Assembly: GCA_022482625.1 (NCBI GenBank)
Contig: JAKVOU010000001.1
Coordinates: 3,272,784 to 3,336,783, forward strand
DNA from: Spirochaetia bacterium
GTDB lineage: Bacteria; Spirochaetota; Spirochaetia; Sphaerochaetales; Sphaerochaetaceae
Length of the DNA stretch: 64,000 nt
Reading direction: 5' to 3'
Notes under the pieces: generated by a model
The model's input: only the letters and a program-made list of their open reading frames with translations
What the model was told of the DNA's origin: nothing
The model's database searches: none
Program-made: the position numbers and the translations under genes
Shown: piece by piece, positions 37,477 through 46,588 of the stretch
Layout: each line of letters starts with the position of its first letter
Position numbering within the stretch: position 1 is the first letter of the stretch

Positions 37477-38689
37477 CCTTGTCTTCTCCTTGGTGCCCTT
37501 CCTGGTGCTTTTCTGCTTCTTTCAATGTTTCGTCATCAACGACTTCTTCAATGATAGGATCGGAAAGTCTGTCACCGGTGGCACTGCAATAATCCTTGCT
37601 CAACTGTATGACCACCGGGTCCCTTTGGTCAACTGCCCTGGCATTTTCAAGTAATTTCCTTGCCATGTCATATTCCTTGTCTTTTAGGCAAAGATAGGCA
37701 AGGTTGGACAGAAGCTTTACATTTCCCTTGTCAAGGTCGATGGCAGTGTTGAGGTAAGTCTTTGCCAATTCCCTTTCTCCGCATTCCAAGGTACAGATTG
37801 CCAATTCATTGTAGATTTCACCGTTCTTCTGGCCAAGTTTCAGACAGGTATAGAAACTTTCCCGTGCTTCATCGAATCTTTCAAGACGACGAAGTGCCCA
37901 GCCCTTCAGGAAATGTGCATTCCATAGCTTTGGATTTTCTTTCAGATATTCATTGAGTAACTCAAGGGCCTTTTCCTCATGGCAGAGCTGAATTTCATCA
38001 TAGGACTGCAGCAGTTTCGTGTCGTTGCTGATTTTGCTATGGATGTCATCAAGCAGATGGCTTACATGTCCTCTCTGCTTGTCATCCTTGTCTGCAAACT
38101 CAAGGTACTTTTCCAGATAATCCCTGGCTGTATCTATATTGTTCTGGTAGACATGGAAATACCCAATCTCACGCAGTAAATCTGGATTTTCAGGAAAACG
38201 TTCCGTTCCTTCTTTCAGTGTATCCAAGGCTTTCTGCTGATAAAGATCAAAAGTCTCCGAATTGCCAGCTTCCTTTTCTGCCGTTGCCCTGGTTGAGTAA
38301 TGGGTAGCCAGGTTGATATATGTGGTACTTTGCGGAAGCAAATGGTTTACAGCAAGGAAAAGCTCTTCGCTGAAATCATAATTCTTGCCTTTTTCCTTTG
38401 CAATGGCAGCAATGTTGAGTTCCTCTACGCAATCAGGCTGGGCAGCCAGGATGAAATCCTTGTAGTAGCTATAGAATTTGTTTTCCGGTTGCCAGGCAAC
38501 GATTTTTATCATTGCTGCAACAATCATTTCGATGGTAATGCCGTCCGATCCAATTTCTTCCTGTCCGTCCGGAAGCTGGACTGGAAGCGGAATACTCGGA
38601 TTGATGTGAAGATTGCCGATATCCTGTTCCATGCTTGCAGGAAGAGTGATGTACACTATTCCCCTCAAATGGTCATGTTTCATATCCAT
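37445..38689 (-). CDS. Tetratricopeptide-repeat protein
   Basis: 414 residues. From about residue 120 on there are repeated helical pairs of TPR type (TLKEGTERFPENPDLLREIGYFHVYQ, ELLNEYLKENPKLWNAHFLKGWALR, AKTYLNTAIDLDKGNVKLLSNLAY). The first 110 residues are not repeats and resemble no family I know. The C-terminus is acidic and His/Gln-rich (HQEGHQGEDKDECVHQQQ). There is no signal peptide, so it should be a cytoplasmic scaffold. It heads the tsaE-tsaB operon but no functional link is evident. A riboswitch on the opposite strand begins 33 bp upstream of its start. Confidence 0.8.
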   Translation of the reverse strand: MDMKHDHLRGIVYITLPASMEQDIGNLHINPSIPLPVQLPDGQEEIGSDGITIEMIVAAMIKIVAWQPENKFYSYYKDFILAAQPDCVEELNIAAIAKEKGKNYDFSEELFLAVNHLLPQSTTYINLATHYSTRATAEKEAGNSETFDLYQQKALDTLKEGTERFPENPDLLREIGYFHVYQNNIDTARDYLEKYLEFADKDDKQRGHVSHLLDDIHSKISNDTKLLQSYDEIQLCHEEKALELLNEYLKENPKLWNAHFLKGWALRRLERFDEARESFYTCLKLGQKNGEIYNELAICTLECGERELAKTYLNTAIDLDKGNVKLLSNLAYLCLKDKEYDMARKLLENARAVDQRDPVVIQLSKDYCSATGDRLSDPIIEEVVDDETLKEAEKHQEGHQGEDKDECVHQQQCK

Positions 38690-38722
38690 TGTGTTCTGTT
38701 TCCTTGGTAGCTGTCAGAAAAA

Positions 38723-38882
38723 GTGGTACGGAGGAAGCAAGCTCTTGAACCGTTGGGTTCAAGTGGGAAACCAGTTGGTGCGAAATTCTGTTCCGACGGT
38801 AGTCGGAGCAATGCAGTCGCACTATGCCGTGTCCCTTACATGTAGGTTGAGCCAAGAGACTAGCGCCTCTCTACCGTACCAC
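38723..38882 (+). promoter_or_regulatory. Cobalamin (B12) riboswitch, orphan
   Basis: A 9-bp closing stem pairs GTGGTACGG (38723-38731) with CCGTACCAC (38874-38882). Inside it, in the order of the B12 element, are GTGGGAAACCAGTTGGTGCGAA (the GGGAA...GGTG..AA core, 38763-38784; key blocks GGGAA, GGTG, AA), CCGACGGTAGTCGG (38793-38806) and the 3' box GAGCCAAGAGACTAGCGCC (38849-38867), which matches the family's GAGCCAGGAGACCTGCC. These conserved blocks leave little doubt about the family. No coding sequence follows on the plus strand; lacZ runs the other way from 39052. The region before it lies in the start of the TPR gene and I see no strong promoter there. Confidence 0.82.
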
Positions 38883-39059
38883 GTGTCAGCAAATATAAAT
38901 ATATCTCTTGGGCCTGAAGCCCATCCAGCTGTACTATACAGTATTTCTCTTGAGTTTCATAGAGGAAAAACAAAAAATCTGAGTTCCTTCCCTGCAGGGT
39001 ATTGCAGAAAGGGAAGCAACACAAGGAAAAAGGTCCTGTATCTTTTTATTTTTATTTTT
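38883..39059 (+). terminator. Expression platform and terminator of the orphan riboswitch RNA
   Basis: After the riboswitch come a 5-bp hairpin (TGGGC CTGAA GCCCA, 38909-38923), a larger hairpin (CTTCC CTGCA...TGCAG...GGAAG, 38987-39016) and a U-rich tract (TTTTTATTTTTATTTTT, 39042-39058) preceded by a short AGGA/TCCT pairing. No ATG-started frame with a ribosome site occurs here. A transcript of about 340 nt would end at the lacZ stop codon, and any read-through would be antisense to lacZ. Confidence 0.45.
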
Positions 39060-42000
39060 CCCTGATTATCTGAAAGCAGACTTTCCAAGGTTCCTTAGGC
39101 CCATGATAGAGATATTGGGGATGTACGGGGGCTCCCCAGGTATCATCGCCTCCGATGCCGCAGCTGCCATGCATGATCCGTACGACATTGTAACTGTGGT
39201 TTGGTAGGTCTTCCAGATGTCTGGACTCCTCGATTTCGTGACATGACCATGGCAAGACGGAAGTCTCAAAGATGCTGTTGCAGGTAATCCTGAGACCTTT
39301 TCCCTTTTTGTTTACAATTTCGATGTATCTGATGTCAGTCTTGTTCCCTGTTTCCTGTGGATACATATAGGGCAATGCCTGGTCTTCTACGATTTCTTCA
39401 CCGTAACCGAGTTCACACGATTCCTTTCTGTCTGCATAGGCCTCGCAGGTCTTGTTGCCATAGTAGCATAGATGGTCATATTGTTTGTCCATCGCAAAGC
39501 TGATTCCAAAGCATGGCATGTCGGAGCCAAAGCCTTCTCCACGGTCAAGTATCTTGATTTCTATCATTGCTCTGCCGTTGCTTGCAAATGAGAAATCCAA
39601 GCTGCATTTCATACTTGCCATATCTACGATTGACATACAGTGATTTTTCCAGATTTTGAAATCAATGACCTTCCGATAGAGGGAAGCGCATTTGTATTTT
39701 TCCCAGCGTATCGTACTGCCGTTTGCCAATTCATTTGATGTCGGGGCTCTCCATATCTCAAGTGAAATCGGAAGCTTCAGAATGTTTTCCTGTGCTGTCA
39801 GAATGGCAGTAAGACTGCCATAGTGCAGTTTGTTTACAAGAAACTGTATATCGTTTGCCTGTGCACCGACATTATCTTTGCCGATGATCAAAGGCAATGC
39901 TTCATTGTCTTTGATTGCAACAAAGCAAGGGTTTCCTGCTTTGTCTGACAGCGAAAGGGATGATGAGACGATGATATGCCCTGCAGACAGCCAACCCCGT
40001 CTTCTTGCCTGCTGTGCCTTTACACAGAGCACAAGTTCCCCTTTCTCCTGTACTTGGGGGATCTTATCAAGCCTGACGACAGTTTCCTGGCGGGGTAATA
40101 TTATCCTGTTGATGCAGGTGCTCTGGATTTCTTTCCCGTCAAGCCGATAGGAAAAGATGAAGCGGAGATCGGAGGTATCGGTAAAAGACCTGCGGTTTTC
40201 GATCAGCACCTTGTCTTTTTCGATGATAATCCTGATCGGGCTATAGAGTTTCTTTACCTCTTCGGCCTTGGCACTTTTATCACTGTCGGCAAAGAAAAGG
40301 CCATTGCAGCAGAAATCTTCATCGGTAGGGTATAACCCATGGGTTCCGCTGTAAACTTTCCTGCTCTTTGGAATCAGAGCAAGTCCCTGGTCACGGAAAT
40401 CCCAGATGAATCCTCCTTGATAAGCCGGATATCTGTCTTCAAGGTCCGTATATGCTTTCAGCCCACCGCAAGAATTTCCCATTGCGTGGCAGAATTCGCA
40501 GAGGATAAAAGGCCTGTCACCATGTATGTTAAGAAAAGTTGCGACATCCTGTGGTTTTGTGTACATTTGGCTTTCTATGTCACTGATTTCCCTGTATGGA
40601 GAATCAAAACGTACATTTTCGTAATGGATGAGCCGTCCGTCATGAAGATTCCTCAGGCACTTGCTTTCTTCCATGAGTATCGGTCCATCAAAGCTTTCAT
40701 TTCCGCATGACCAAAGTAAGATAGAGGTATGGTTTTTGTCTCGCATAGCCATATTTCTTGCTCTGTCCAAGACCAATGGTTCCCATTCCATGTGATTTCC
40801 CGGAAGACGGTCCTGAGTCAAGTGCCCATAAGTATCGATGCCTGTTCCATGCGTTTCCATGTTTACTTCATCGATGACGTAGAAACCCATGCGGTCACAC
40901 AGCCGATAAAACAGGCTTTGGTTGGGATAATGTGAAGTGCGAATGGCATCGATATTGTGTTCCTTCAGCAGCAGGAGGTCCCGGATAATGTCTGATGTCC
41001 CGATTGCACGCCCTTTGTCCGGTGCAAATTCATGCCTGTTGATACCATGGAAAACCAATCGTGTGCCGTTGAATTTCATAATGCCGTCGTCAATCTCGAT
41101 ACGTCTGAATCCAAACTCTTCTTCTTTTGTGTCCAATGTCATTCCTTGGGCATCGATAAGCAGCAGCTTGATGCCATAGAGCATAGGTGATTCGCTGCTC
41201 CACGCAAGCAAGTTGGACAGATGGAAGGTTGGAAATGTATTGGTTCCTTCCGAGACAGTGTATCGACCAAGGCGGGTAGGATAAGTCTTTTCCGTATGAG
41301 CCAATTGTGTTTCACTGATGCAGCTGGAAAGGTCGGCAACCTCACTGAGCCGGATTTCTATGGTTTTGGCCTGGTTGCCAAGAATTTCAGTTTCAATATC
41401 CAATGTTCCGTCCGTCAGGTTCTTTGACAACAACGGACGTACGAAGATGTCGTTGATCCTGTCTTGGTTCGGAAAGGAAAGATACACCGGTCTGAAGATA
41501 CCGGAAAAACGCCAGAAATCCTGATCACCTAACCAACTTCCTGTGGTGTAATGGGCAACAATGCAGCTGATGATGTTTTTCCCTTTTCTAAGAAGTGGGG
41601 TGAGGTTGAAGACTGAAGGTGTAAATCCATCTTCCTTGTAGCCGATGAACGTACCGTTGAGAAAAAGTGCAATGCAGCTTTCGACTCCATCGAAAGTGAT
41701 ATGGGTGGCTTGTATTTGTTTTGCTATGAAACTCTTGCAATAGACTGCAATCAGATTGTCATGCTTCGGTATGTCTGGAGGGACCAATGCTTCTTTTCCA
41801 TCCCATGGATATTGGGTATTGACATACTGAGGCATGTCAAAATCTTGCAACTGAAGTTCTCCAGGGACTTGGACTGGTCTCAGTTTTGCAGGAATCTGTC
41901 CTGCGAATACAGCTTCTGGAACTTCTGACGGGTTCCTGTATATTGCTACTTGCCATCCGTCTGCCAGGATGGTGACTTTTCGCCTGTCATAGGGATCTGC

Positions 42001-42063
42001 ACATATTTTTTCCGTGCCTTCATTGAAATGTTCCAACGATGAAAACCAGCTTGCATCGAACAT
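39052..42063 (-). CDS. lacZ: Beta-galactosidase, glycoside hydrolase family 2
   Basis: Cytoplasmic GH2 enzyme of 1003 residues, the full LacZ length. The ATG at 42063 (MFDASWFSSLEHF) has a GAGGGAG site, whereas the upstream in-frame ATG at 42105 has none. Sugar-binding, immunoglobulin-like and TIM-barrel domains come in the usual order. Marker motifs are FHGINRHEFAPDKG, IRTSHYPN and DEVNMETHG. The acid/base Glu456 is in WSCGNES and the nucleophile Glu523 in ILCEFCHAMGNSCGG. The last 270 residues form the small-chain domain. No sugar transporter or regulator is adjacent. Its 3' end faces the orphan cobalamin riboswitch. Confidence 0.93.
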   Translation of the reverse strand: MFDASWFSSLEHFNEGTEKICADPYDRRKVTILADGWQVAIYRNPSEVPEAVFAGQIPAKLRPVQVPGELQLQDFDMPQYVNTQYPWDGKEALVPPDIPKHDNLIAVYCKSFIAKQIQATHITFDGVESCIALFLNGTFIGYKEDGFTPSVFNLTPLLRKGKNIISCIVAHYTTGSWLGDQDFWRFSGIFRPVYLSFPNQDRINDIFVRPLLSKNLTDGTLDIETEILGNQAKTIEIRLSEVADLSSCISETQLAHTEKTYPTRLGRYTVSEGTNTFPTFHLSNLLAWSSESPMLYGIKLLLIDAQGMTLDTKEEEFGFRRIEIDDGIMKFNGTRLVFHGINRHEFAPDKGRAIGTSDIIRDLLLLKEHNIDAIRTSHYPNQSLFYRLCDRMGFYVIDEVNMETHGTGIDTYGHLTQDRLPGNHMEWEPLVLDRARNMAMRDKNHTSILLWSCGNESFDGPILMEESKCLRNLHDGRLIHYENVRFDSPYREISDIESQMYTKPQDVATFLNIHGDRPFILCEFCHAMGNSCGGLKAYTDLEDRYPAYQGGFIWDFRDQGLALIPKSRKVYSGTHGLYPTDEDFCCNGLFFADSDKSAKAEEVKKLYSPIRIIIEKDKVLIENRRSFTDTSDLRFIFSYRLDGKEIQSTCINRIILPRQETVVRLDKIPQVQEKGELVLCVKAQQARRRGWLSAGHIIVSSSLSLSDKAGNPCFVAIKDNEALPLIIGKDNVGAQANDIQFLVNKLHYGSLTAILTAQENILKLPISLEIWRAPTSNELANGSTIRWEKYKCASLYRKVIDFKIWKNHCMSIVDMASMKCSLDFSFASNGRAMIEIKILDRGEGFGSDMPCFGISFAMDKQYDHLCYYGNKTCEAYADRKESCELGYGEEIVEDQALPYMYPQETGNKTDIRYIEIVNKKGKGLRITCNSIFETSVLPWSCHEIEESRHLEDLPNHSYNVVRIMHGSCGIGGDDTWGAPVHPQYLYHGPKEPWKVCFQIIREK

Positions 42064-42600
42064 GTTGTCTTCTCCCTCTATCAAATCAAGCAGATAGGTT
42101 GCCATACGCTAAGTCTTGGTGCTGTATCGCAGAGCTGTCCTCTGTCAGAATACCTGTAGTGTAGGAAAATTTGAAAACACAGGGAAAGATCAGTCTTTGT
42201 TGCCATAGTACTCGTATGTCTCCTAGGATAGTTGCTAATATGTTATTGCCTTCAGTGCTGTAAAACAATTCTATATCTCATGACTACTGTTGAAAAGATA
42301 TTGGCAGAGGAAAATATAAACGGATCCAACTTTATAAAAGTAGCTTGAAGTCATCTGTTGTTATCAGCCAGAATTTGGCTGGAAATTGCAATAGGCCACT
42401 TTGACCGTAAGAAAGTAGACTGACGTTGCGTCATAAATGAAAACATTGTTTCTGGATTCCAGTTCTCGGAGTGACAAGTATGATTTCATACTTGAGCGGA
42501 CATATGCATTGGCTTACCATCGGAAATAGGGCCATTGACGAATCTATTTCATAGGGAGAACCGTAATATGACCCGAGACGTAATCGATCAGGACTGTCAT
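42064..42600. other. Intergenic region upstream of lacZ with a perfect dyad
   Basis: No gene is seen in these 537 bp. They hold the lacZ leader and promoter. A perfect 20-bp dyad, CAAGTATGATTTCATACTTG (42475-42494, 9-bp arms with 2-nt spacer), may be a regulator-binding site. CAGCC...GGCTG near 42370 is a weak hairpin. No riboswitch was recognised. Confidence 0.5.
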
Positions 42601-42628
42601 AGAAAAACGGACCGGTAATCCGGTCCGT
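42601..42628 (-). terminator. Terminator of the infC-rpmI-rplT operon
   Basis: A 9-bp stem (ACGGACCGG paired with CCGGTCCGT) with a TAAT loop is followed on the minus strand by TTTTTC. It lies 30 bp past the coiled-coil gene and closes the ribosomal operon. Confidence 0.88.
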
Positions 42629-42658
42629 CCTAGATTGTCAGTTGACAGTACTGTAGCT

Positions 42659-43129
42659 TCAGACAGTTTTGTCTTCTTCTACAGGAATGTCTCCAGCGGG
42701 TACTTTTCCCTTGGAGTCATCGTCAGCATCCTTGATTTCACCATCAAGCATGGCATCATTGAGTTCAACGGTGTCACTGTTAAGTGCGTCTCCTGCTGTA
42801 TAATTATCAGCAGCATCAAGTTCTGCATTCTGATTTTCCAAGAAATCAATGTCATCCAACCCATCAATGGAATCGAGAGTCTCCAAAGAACTTGCAATAC
42901 TCTGAGTAATGAGTTCTTCCTGCTCCTGATATTTGAGAATAGATTCCTCAAGTTCTGCATTGTGCGTCTTGACGAAATTATAATCAGCCTGCAACCTGTT
43001 GTACTCAGCCTGAAGTGCATCCTTCTCTTCCTGGAGGTCTGCATTTTCTTTTCTGAGCATTGTAATCAGTGTTGCTGCTTTTTTTGTTCTAAGAGCCAGT
43101 TGCTCTATCTGATCAGTCAATGATGCCAT
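42659..43129 (-). CDS. Coiled-coil protein (ZapB-like in form), last gene of the ribosomal operon
   Basis: 156 residues from the ATG at 43129, chosen for its AAGGAGG site. Residues 1-85 form a heptad-rich coiled coil (TDQIEQLALRTKKAATLITM, RKENADLQEEKDALQAEYNR). The remaining part is acidic and probably disordered. The N-terminal coil looks like ZapB or other small division coiled-coil proteins, but homology cannot be claimed. It starts 22 bp downstream of rplT and shares its terminator. Confidence 0.75.
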   Translation of the reverse strand: MASLTDQIEQLALRTKKAATLITMLRKENADLQEEKDALQAEYNRLQADYNFVKTHNAELEESILKYQEQEELITQSIASSLETLDSIDGLDDIDFLENQNAELDAADNYTAGDALNSDTVELNDAMLDGEIKDADDDSKGKVPAGDIPVEEDKTV

Positions 43130-43151
43130 TGAATTACCCTCCTTGCTGGTA

Positions 43152-43511
43152 TTACTTTGACAACCCAACTTTTACCTGATTGACCAAGGCTGAAAAAGAA
43201 GTCTTGTCCTCAATAGCCATATTGGACAAAGCTTTTCTGTTGATCTGAATACCAGCCTTGTTCAAGCCGTGCATGAACTGGGAATAATTGAGACCCTCAG
43301 CACGAACTGCAGCATTGATTCTTGCAATCCACAGTTTGCGGAAATCTCTCTTTCTTTCCTTACGACCCCGGTATGCATATTGTCCGGCTTTTGCAACAGC
43401 ATCCTTTGCTACACGGTTGTTCGTGCTACGACGTCCATAGTAGCCTTTTGCCTGCTTAAGGATTTTCTTCCTTCGGTCTTTTCTTTTTGTTCCGTCTACT
43501 GCTCTCGGCAT
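43152..43511 (-). CDS. rplT: 50S ribosomal protein L20
   Basis: 119 residues, the family length. Recognised by the basic N-terminus, [43 protein letters not shown] and [17 protein letters not shown]. It binds 23S rRNA early in large-subunit assembly. It lies in the standard infC-rpmI-rplT order. Confidence 0.98.
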   Translation of the reverse strand: MPRAVDGTKRKDRRKKILKQAKGYYGRRSTNNRVAKDAVAKAGQYAYRGRKERKRDFRKLWIARINAAVRAEGLNYSQFMHGLNKAGIQINRKALSNMAIEDKTSFSALVNQVKVGLSK

Positions 43512-43526
43512 TTTCTCATTCCTCCC

Positions 43527-43724
43527 TTAACTGTATGGCAGCATAACCTTGGCGGTCTTTGCTGCTTTCGGATCAAGAATACCGGAATGACGAAGATTTC
43601 TCTTTCGCTTGGTAGACTTCTTAGTAAGAATATGACGAAGTCCTTGCTTTTTGTAGCGGACTTTGCCAGTACCAGTTACACGGTACCGTTTTGCAACGGC
43701 CTTTCTTGTTTTCATCTTTGGCAT
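43527..43724 (-). CDS. rpmI: 50S ribosomal protein L35
   Basis: 65 residues: MPKMKTRKAVAKRYRVTGTG, KKQGLRHILTKKSTKRKRNL and the C-terminal VMLPY are diagnostic. It lies 15 bp upstream of rplT. Confidence 0.98.
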   Translation of the reverse strand: MPKMKTRKAVAKRYRVTGTGKVRYKKQGLRHILTKKSTKRKRNLRHSGILDPKAAKTAKVMLPYS

Positions 43725-43804
43725 TTTTCGTACCTCATATCTGCGCCCACAAGGAACAAGCCCCCTTGGAGCAACATTAATTCCTTATCCATACGGATAA
43801 GGTT

Positions 43805-44359
43805 TTATCCATTTTCAACAGGTTTCTTTACCGAAGGGCCCTTGATAGGAGAGATTGTCATACTCATCATCTTGCCTTCCATTACGGGACGCCTGTCTAT
43901 ATTATAGGATACACCATATCCAGTCAGTGTATCAAGTATCTTTTCTAACACTACTCGGCCCAGCTCCGTATGTGCAAGCTCTCTTCCTCTGAACCTGATG
44001 CTTACCTTTACCTTGTTGCCTTCTGCAAGAAAAGCCCCGATGGCTTTGCTCTTTGTTTCCATGTCGTGCTTTTCAATCTTAGGTTGCATCCTTACTTCTT
44101 TGATCTTCACGACAGTTTGGTTTTTCTTGGCTTCTCTTATTCGCTTTTCTTGTTCGTATCTATATTTGCCGAAATCAAGTATCTTGCATACGGGTGGTTT
44201 TGCATTCGGCGATACTTCCACCAAGTCCAACCCTTCTTCTTCTGCCAGTTTGATTGCGTCGAAAGTACTCATTACACCGCGCTGAACTCCTTCAGCATCA
44301 ATGACGAAAATATCTCTTGCACGAATCTGTCTGTTGATTCTTAAATCCTTTGTTGCCAT
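43805..44359 (-). CDS. infC: Translation initiation factor IF-3
   Basis: 184 residues, both domains present: LRINRQIRARDIFVIDAEG and LAEEEGLDLVEVSPNAKPPV in the N domain; a linker; MQPKIEKHDMETKSKAIGAFL and VSIRFRGRELAH in the C domain. The start here is ATG (44359, AGGAGTTCG site), unlike the AUU start that gives IF3 autocontrol in enterobacteria. Just beyond its stop, CCTTATCC ATAC GGATAAGG (43783-43802) forms an intercistronic hairpin before rpmI. Confidence 0.97.
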   Translation of the reverse strand: MATKDLRINRQIRARDIFVIDAEGVQRGVMSTFDAIKLAEEEGLDLVEVSPNAKPPVCKILDFGKYRYEQEKRIREAKKNQTVVKIKEVRMQPKIEKHDMETKSKAIGAFLAEGNKVKVSIRFRGRELAHTELGRVVLEKILDTLTGYGVSYNIDRRPVMEGKMMSMTISPIKGPSVKKPVENG

Positions 44360-44370
44360 CGAACTCCTGT

Positions 44371-44391
44371 GTGTTTGTTCAAAACAAACAC
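44371..44391 (-). promoter_or_regulatory. Leader hairpin immediately upstream of infC
   Basis: GTGTTTGTT pairs with AACAAACAC around a 3-nt loop, directly upstream of the infC ribosome site (AGGAG at 44364-44368). It could be part of a leader that controls the operon, as IF3/L20 leaders do elsewhere. The short A/T-rich stem alone does not prove this. Confidence 0.4.
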
Positions 44392-44561
44392 TGTTTGCTA
44401 ATCTTAATTAATTTATGTATCAGCCATACTGACTTGGATAATATAGTAACATGCAATTACTAGAAATGTCGAGGGTAAATCCTGTACTTAGCTGGTTTTT
44501 TTGACTATTTCGGTATCATTGGCAGTATGGCATGCAAATTCTTTGATTGATACCGGACAAT

Positions 44562-44599
44562 TTGAGGCGCTGTCTGTCCAAGGAAAGACAACGCCTCAA
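44562..44599 (-). terminator. Terminator of fba
   Basis: TTGAGGCG pairs with CGCCTCAA, with an inner GTCT/AGAC arm, 16 bp beyond the fba stop. The T-run on the minus strand is short. Confidence 0.6.
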
Positions 44600-44615
44600 G
44601 AAGCATCAGTCCTGG

Positions 44616-45614
44616 TTAGTCAAGAGCATGTCCTGCACTGCCAAGAACGTCTTTGTTCTTATGTTCGTACATAAGCTTAAGGGCTTCACGGGCTGGTCCG
44701 AGATATTTGCGTGGATCAAATACACTTGGCTGTTCATCAAGGATACGACGAATGGTCCCTGTCATGGCAAGGCGTCCGTCGCTGTCGATGTTGATCTTGC
44801 AGACTGCGCTCTTTGAAGCTTTCCTCAGCTGTTCTTCTGGAATTCCGACATTGTCCTTCAGTTTCCCGCCATGATCATTGATCATCTTGACGAATTCCTG
44901 TGGGACGGAAGAAGACCCATGCAGGACAATCGGGAATCCTGGCAGTTTCTTTTCAATTTCTGCAAGGATGTCAAAGCGCAGCGGTGGCGGAATCAGGATG
45001 CCGTCAGCGTTGCGTGTGCACTGTTCCGGCTTGAATTTGTTGGCTCCGTGGCTTGTACCGATTGAGATTGCAAGGGAATCAACACCGGTCTTGCTGACGA
45101 AATCTATGACTTCGGCAGGCTGGGTATAGCTTGAATGTTCTGCAGATACTTCATCCTCGATGCCAGCCAATACACCCAGTTCACCTTCCACGGTTACGTC
45201 GAATTTGTGTGCATATTCAACGACTTTCTTGGTAAGTGCGATGTTTTCTTCATAAGGGAAATGGGAACCGTCAATCATGACGGAAGAGAATCCATTGTCA
45301 ATACATTCCTTTGCAGTTTCGAAGCTGTCACCATGGTCAAGATGAAGCACGATTGGAATTGCACAGCCCAATTCCTTGGCATATTCTGTTGCACCTCTAG
45401 CCATGTTCCTCAACAGGTTGATGTTGGCATAATCCCTGGCGCCTTTTGAGACTTGAAGAATTACAGGTGACTTCGTTTCGACACAGGCCATGATGATAGC
45501 CTGCAGCTGTTCCATGTTGTTGAAGTTGTAGGCCGGGATGGCATAGCCACCTTTGACAGCTTTTGCGAACATGTCCCTTGTGTTGACAAGACCAAGTTCT
45601 TTGTATGATGTCAT
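44616..45614 (-). CDS. fba: Fructose-bisphosphate aldolase, class II
   Basis: Zinc-dependent aldolase of glycolysis, 332 residues, with an AAGGAG site. Signatures are VLHLDHGDSFETAKECIDNG (metal and substrate residues), VMIDGSHFPYEENI, VEGELGVLAGIED, SIGTSHGANKF and VLHGSSSVPQEF. The size and motifs fit the longer, homotetrameric class IIB type, though that subclass is not certain. Monocistronic by its own terminator. Confidence 0.95.
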   Translation of the reverse strand: MTSYKELGLVNTRDMFAKAVKGGYAIPAYNFNNMEQLQAIIMACVETKSPVILQVSKGARDYANINLLRNMARGATEYAKELGCAIPIVLHLDHGDSFETAKECIDNGFSSVMIDGSHFPYEENIALTKKVVEYAHKFDVTVEGELGVLAGIEDEVSAEHSSYTQPAEVIDFVSKTGVDSLAISIGTSHGANKFKPEQCTRNADGILIPPPLRFDILAEIEKKLPGFPIVLHGSSSVPQEFVKMINDHGGKLKDNVGIPEEQLRKASKSAVCKINIDSDGRLAMTGTIRRILDEQPSVFDPRKYLGPAREALKLMYEHKNKDVLGSAGHALD

Positions 45615-45735
45615 TGTTTACTCCTTGATGGTTTTTGTTTTGTTGCGTCCACAATGTTATCTCTTTGTGTACTTTCGGTCAACAAGGAGCATAGGTTTAT
45701 TGACTTATCAATACGGCTGTTGTTAGACTTTCCGC

Positions 45736-46588
45736 ATGAAACCTGCCGATCGACATCCATGTGTAGCTGTTTTTGTTCCTTTGGGAATTTTTATAGCGTG
45801 CTTTGTTTATTATAGCTGTTTTATGCCACGGATTCTCATCGTTACGGACAGCATATATAATGATGCTGTCATTGCCCATGAACAGGGGGCCATACGCAGG
45901 AAACTGCTTGCCAGGGGAATGTCTGAAAAGGTCATTGAACTTGATTCGATGGATGAACCGTGGAAAGAAAAAGTCACGCGGCGGGATTTGTTTGTCGTGC
46001 TTTCCCCGTTGGTGTCCAGGACTGCATCCCAGTTGCCTGTCGATACGAAGATTGTTTCACTAGCAAAGGGCCTTGACGGTGCTTCCGTCGTCGCTGACCG
46101 AGGAAGTGAAGACGATGGGTGGAAGCAACTTGCTGATTGGCTGCACTATAAAGGCGACCCCATATATCTGATAGACAGCAAAGGCTTGGACCGGCAGCTT
46201 GGAAAAGGCCGATGCCTTTGAAGCTGCCTTCGGCACAGATGGGCTGACACGGATTGACTGTGAAGGTGATGAGCTTCAAGTCTATGCAGATGACCTGGCT
46301 CATACCATCGGACAGAAAAATGTCGCCACGGTAGTCGTTACGGGAAGCAAATTGCTTTCTTTGCTATCAAGTAGTGATACATCCCTGCAGTTCTGTGTCG
46401 GACAGTACCAGTATGCCAGTGTTCCTCGTTCGGCGCTCAGTGCCATAGTAGCTGATGACCTTCCTGATTTTCTTGCTTCTTTGAAAGATGGGGATTCCTT
46501 GCTGCATCAAAAAGTCATCGACCTGCAAGGAGGGTTCCGAAATTGGTTACAACTGTCTCTGCAAGCTGTTCAAGAGAAACTTTTCTGA
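45736..46588 (+). pseudogene. Unknown conserved-looking protein, frameshifted
   Basis: Two overlapping frames make one protein of about 283 residues. The first frame (from ATG 45736, or ATG 45823 giving MPRILIVTDSIYND) runs to LIDSKGLDRQL; the next resumes with EKADAFEAAFGTDGL. Deleting one base in CTTGGAAAAGG (46199-46206) joins them. The product alternates beta-strands and helices like a two-domain Rossmann protein (ILIVTDSIYNDAVIAHEQGA and ATVVVTGSKLLSLL). The 45736 start would add a hydrophobic N-terminal segment. Neither start has a good ribosome site. I do not recognise the family. Its 3' end overlaps convergent tatD by 74 bp. Confidence 0.55.

Noticed and set aside
38613..39065. Open plus-strand frame of 150 codons across the TPR-lacZ gap
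   Set aside because: It runs through the conserved blocks of the cobalamin riboswitch, has no ribosome site and shows no protein-like composition.
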